NCBI RefSeq assembly: GCF_001571325.1
Contig: NZ_BCTO01000014.1
Coordinates: 40,751-104,750 of the forward strand
DNA length: 64,000 bases
Source of the DNA: Delftia tsuruhatensis NBRC 16741
Lineage (GTDB): Bacteria; Pseudomonadota; Gammaproteobacteria; Burkholderiales; Burkholderiaceae_C
Reading direction: 5' to 3'
Shown piece after piece: positions 63,049 to 64,000 of the stretch (its first letter is position 1; each line of letters starts with the position of its first letter). The notes under the pieces are model-generated. The model did not search any database. It had not been told where the DNA came from and saw only the letters and a program-made list of their open reading frames with translations. The translations under genes were made by a program, and so were the position numbers.

Positions 63049-63966
63049 ATGGCGCAGAAAATGATGCAGGACAAGGTAGTGGTGGTGACGGGTGCCGGCG
63101 GCGGCATCGGGCGCGACATGGCGCTGGCCATGGCGGCCGAGGGCGCCAAGGTGGTGGTCAACGACATAGGCACCTCCACCACGGGCGAGGGCACGGACGC
63201 CGGCCCGGCCCAGAAGGTGGTCGATGAGATCAAGGCCGCAGGCGGCCAGGCCGTGGCCAACACCGACAGCGTGGCCGAGGCCGCCAGCGCGGGCCGCATC
63301 GTGCAGTGCGCCGTGGACAGCTTCGGCCGCATCGACGGCGTGGTCAACAACGCCGGCATCCTGCGCGACCGGTTCTTCCACAAGATGAGCCTGGACGAGT
63401 GGGACGCCGTCATCAAGGTCCACCTGTACGGCAGCTACTACATGAGCCGCGCGGCCGCCAACCATTTCAAGGAGCAGGAAAGCGGCGCCTTCGTGCACAT
63501 GACCTCGACCTCGGGCCTGATCGGCAACCTGGGCCAGGCCAACTACAGCGCCGCCAAGCTGGGGCTGACGGCCCTGTCCAAGTCCATTGCGCTGGACATG
63601 CAGAAGTTCAACGTGCGCTCCAACTGCATCGCGCCGTTCGCCTGGAGCCGCATGATCGGCTCCATCCCCACCGACACGCCCGAGCAGCAGGCGCGCGTGG
63701 CCAAGATCCAGCAGATGACGCCCAACAAGATCGCCCCGCTGGCCGTCTACCTGTTGTCCGACGCGGCCCGCGACGTGAACGCCCAGGTCTTCGCCGTGCG
63801 CAACAACGAGATCTTCGTCATGAGCCAGCCGCGCCCGCTGCGCTCGGTGCACCGCAGCGAAGGCTGGTCGCCCCAGTTCATTGCCGAGCACGGCATGCCT
63901 GCGCTCAAGGCGTCGTTCGTGCCGCTGGACCGGTCTGCCGACGTGTTCAGCTGGGATCCTGTTTGA
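63049..63966 (+). CDS. Short-chain dehydrogenase/reductase (3-hydroxyacyl-CoA type)
   Basis: A 305-residue SDR. The nucleotide motif TGAGGGIGRDMA opens the protein, NNAGILRDRFFHKM follows, and the catalytic Ser (TSTSGLIG) and YxxxK (NYSAAKLG) are intact. The insert with DIGTSTTGEGTDAGPAQKVVDE matches the D-3-hydroxyacyl-CoA dehydrogenase part of peroxisomal-type multifunctional enzymes. It is divergent from the itaconate-like cluster and may oxidise a hydroxyacyl-CoA, but no firm link is visible. An intergenic repeat follows the stop. Confidence 0.87.
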   Translation: MAQKMMQDKVVVVTGAGGGIGRDMALAMAAEGAKVVVNDIGTSTTGEGTDAGPAQKVVDEIKAAGGQAVANTDSVAEAASAGRIVQCAVDSFGRIDGVVNNAGILRDRFFHKMSLDEWDAVIKVHLYGSYYMSRAAANHFKEQESGAFVHMTSTSGLIGNLGQANYSAAKLGLTALSKSIALDMQKFNVRSNCIAPFAWSRMIGSIPTDTPEQQARVAKIQQMTPNKIAPLAVYLLSDAARDVNAQVFAVRNNEIFVMSQPRPLRSVHRSEGWSPQFIAEHGMPALKASFVPLDRSADVFSWDPV

Positions 63967-63972
63967 ACGACA

Positions 63973-64000
63973 CCCCCTGAGGCGCTACGCGCCTTCCCCC
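63973..64000 (+). repeat. CCCCCTGAG-type intergenic repeat, copy E (plus, cut by window)
   Basis: CCCCCTGAGGCGCTACGCGCC starts six bases after the SDR stop and continues with CTTCCCCC to the end of the window. It has the same orientation and distance to the stop codon as the other copies. Confidence 0.8.

Overview
The window is a continuous stretch of high-GC chromosome (about two thirds G+C by eye) whose gene content points to a Comamonadaceae betaproteobacterium, most likely Delftia or a close relative. The pointers are five Bug/TctC-type solute receptors, many LysR and GntR regulators, urtABCDE next to formamidase, a MetH lacking its homocysteine module, and an intergenic repeat typical of this family. 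No rRNA, tRNA, insertion sequence, phage or CRISPR array was seen. Most genes are short catabolic or transport operons with a regulator beside them.

Layout, 1-31 kb: the end of gudD and a dioxovalerate-type aldehyde dehydrogenase (glucarate catabolism); a small unknown gene and an 0.9-kb non-coding block full of repeats; lrgAB with a divergent LysR; rluE, a membrane protein and phnA; LysR, a FrnE/DsbA-like protein and a periplasmic cyclase; argE divergent from an MHS transporter; dctA with its GntR regulator; a GDPD lipoprotein; a GntR/aldehyde dehydrogenase/hydroxyacid dehydrogenase/Bug operon; hipBA; metH behind an S-adenosylhomocysteine riboswitch; and a GntR-led polar amino acid ABC transporter.

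Layout, 31-43 kb: a urea/short-chain amide block, urtABCDE-fmdAB. It is divergent from a 1167-residue hybrid histidine kinase whose N-terminus is an NCS1-type permease. A LuxR-type response regulator overlaps the kinase gene, and a perfect 16-bp palindrome lies in the shared promoter region. The simplest reading is a transporter-like sensor controlling the adjacent amide uptake and hydrolysis genes.

Layout, 43-64 kb: a PACE-type efflux protein with a divergent LysR; an M30-like metallopeptidase lipoprotein, a small lipoprotein and PPK2; an FAH-type hydratase; glutamate dehydrogenase; an acyl-CoA ligase between two Bug receptors; and a minus-strand block (ich-like, acyl-CoA dehydrogenase, ict-like, PrpD-like, Bug, ccl-like, Bug). 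The last block has the enzyme set of itaconate catabolism in Pseudomonas aeruginosa, but with Bug receptors where that organism has a TRAP transporter. The window ends with an SDR dehydrogenase.

Strongest non-coding signals: the SAH riboswitch, whose 3' strand is perfectly complementary to the metH Shine-Dalgarno region, and five copies of one intergenic repeat, each starting 3-9 nt after a stop codon and always in the orientation of that gene.
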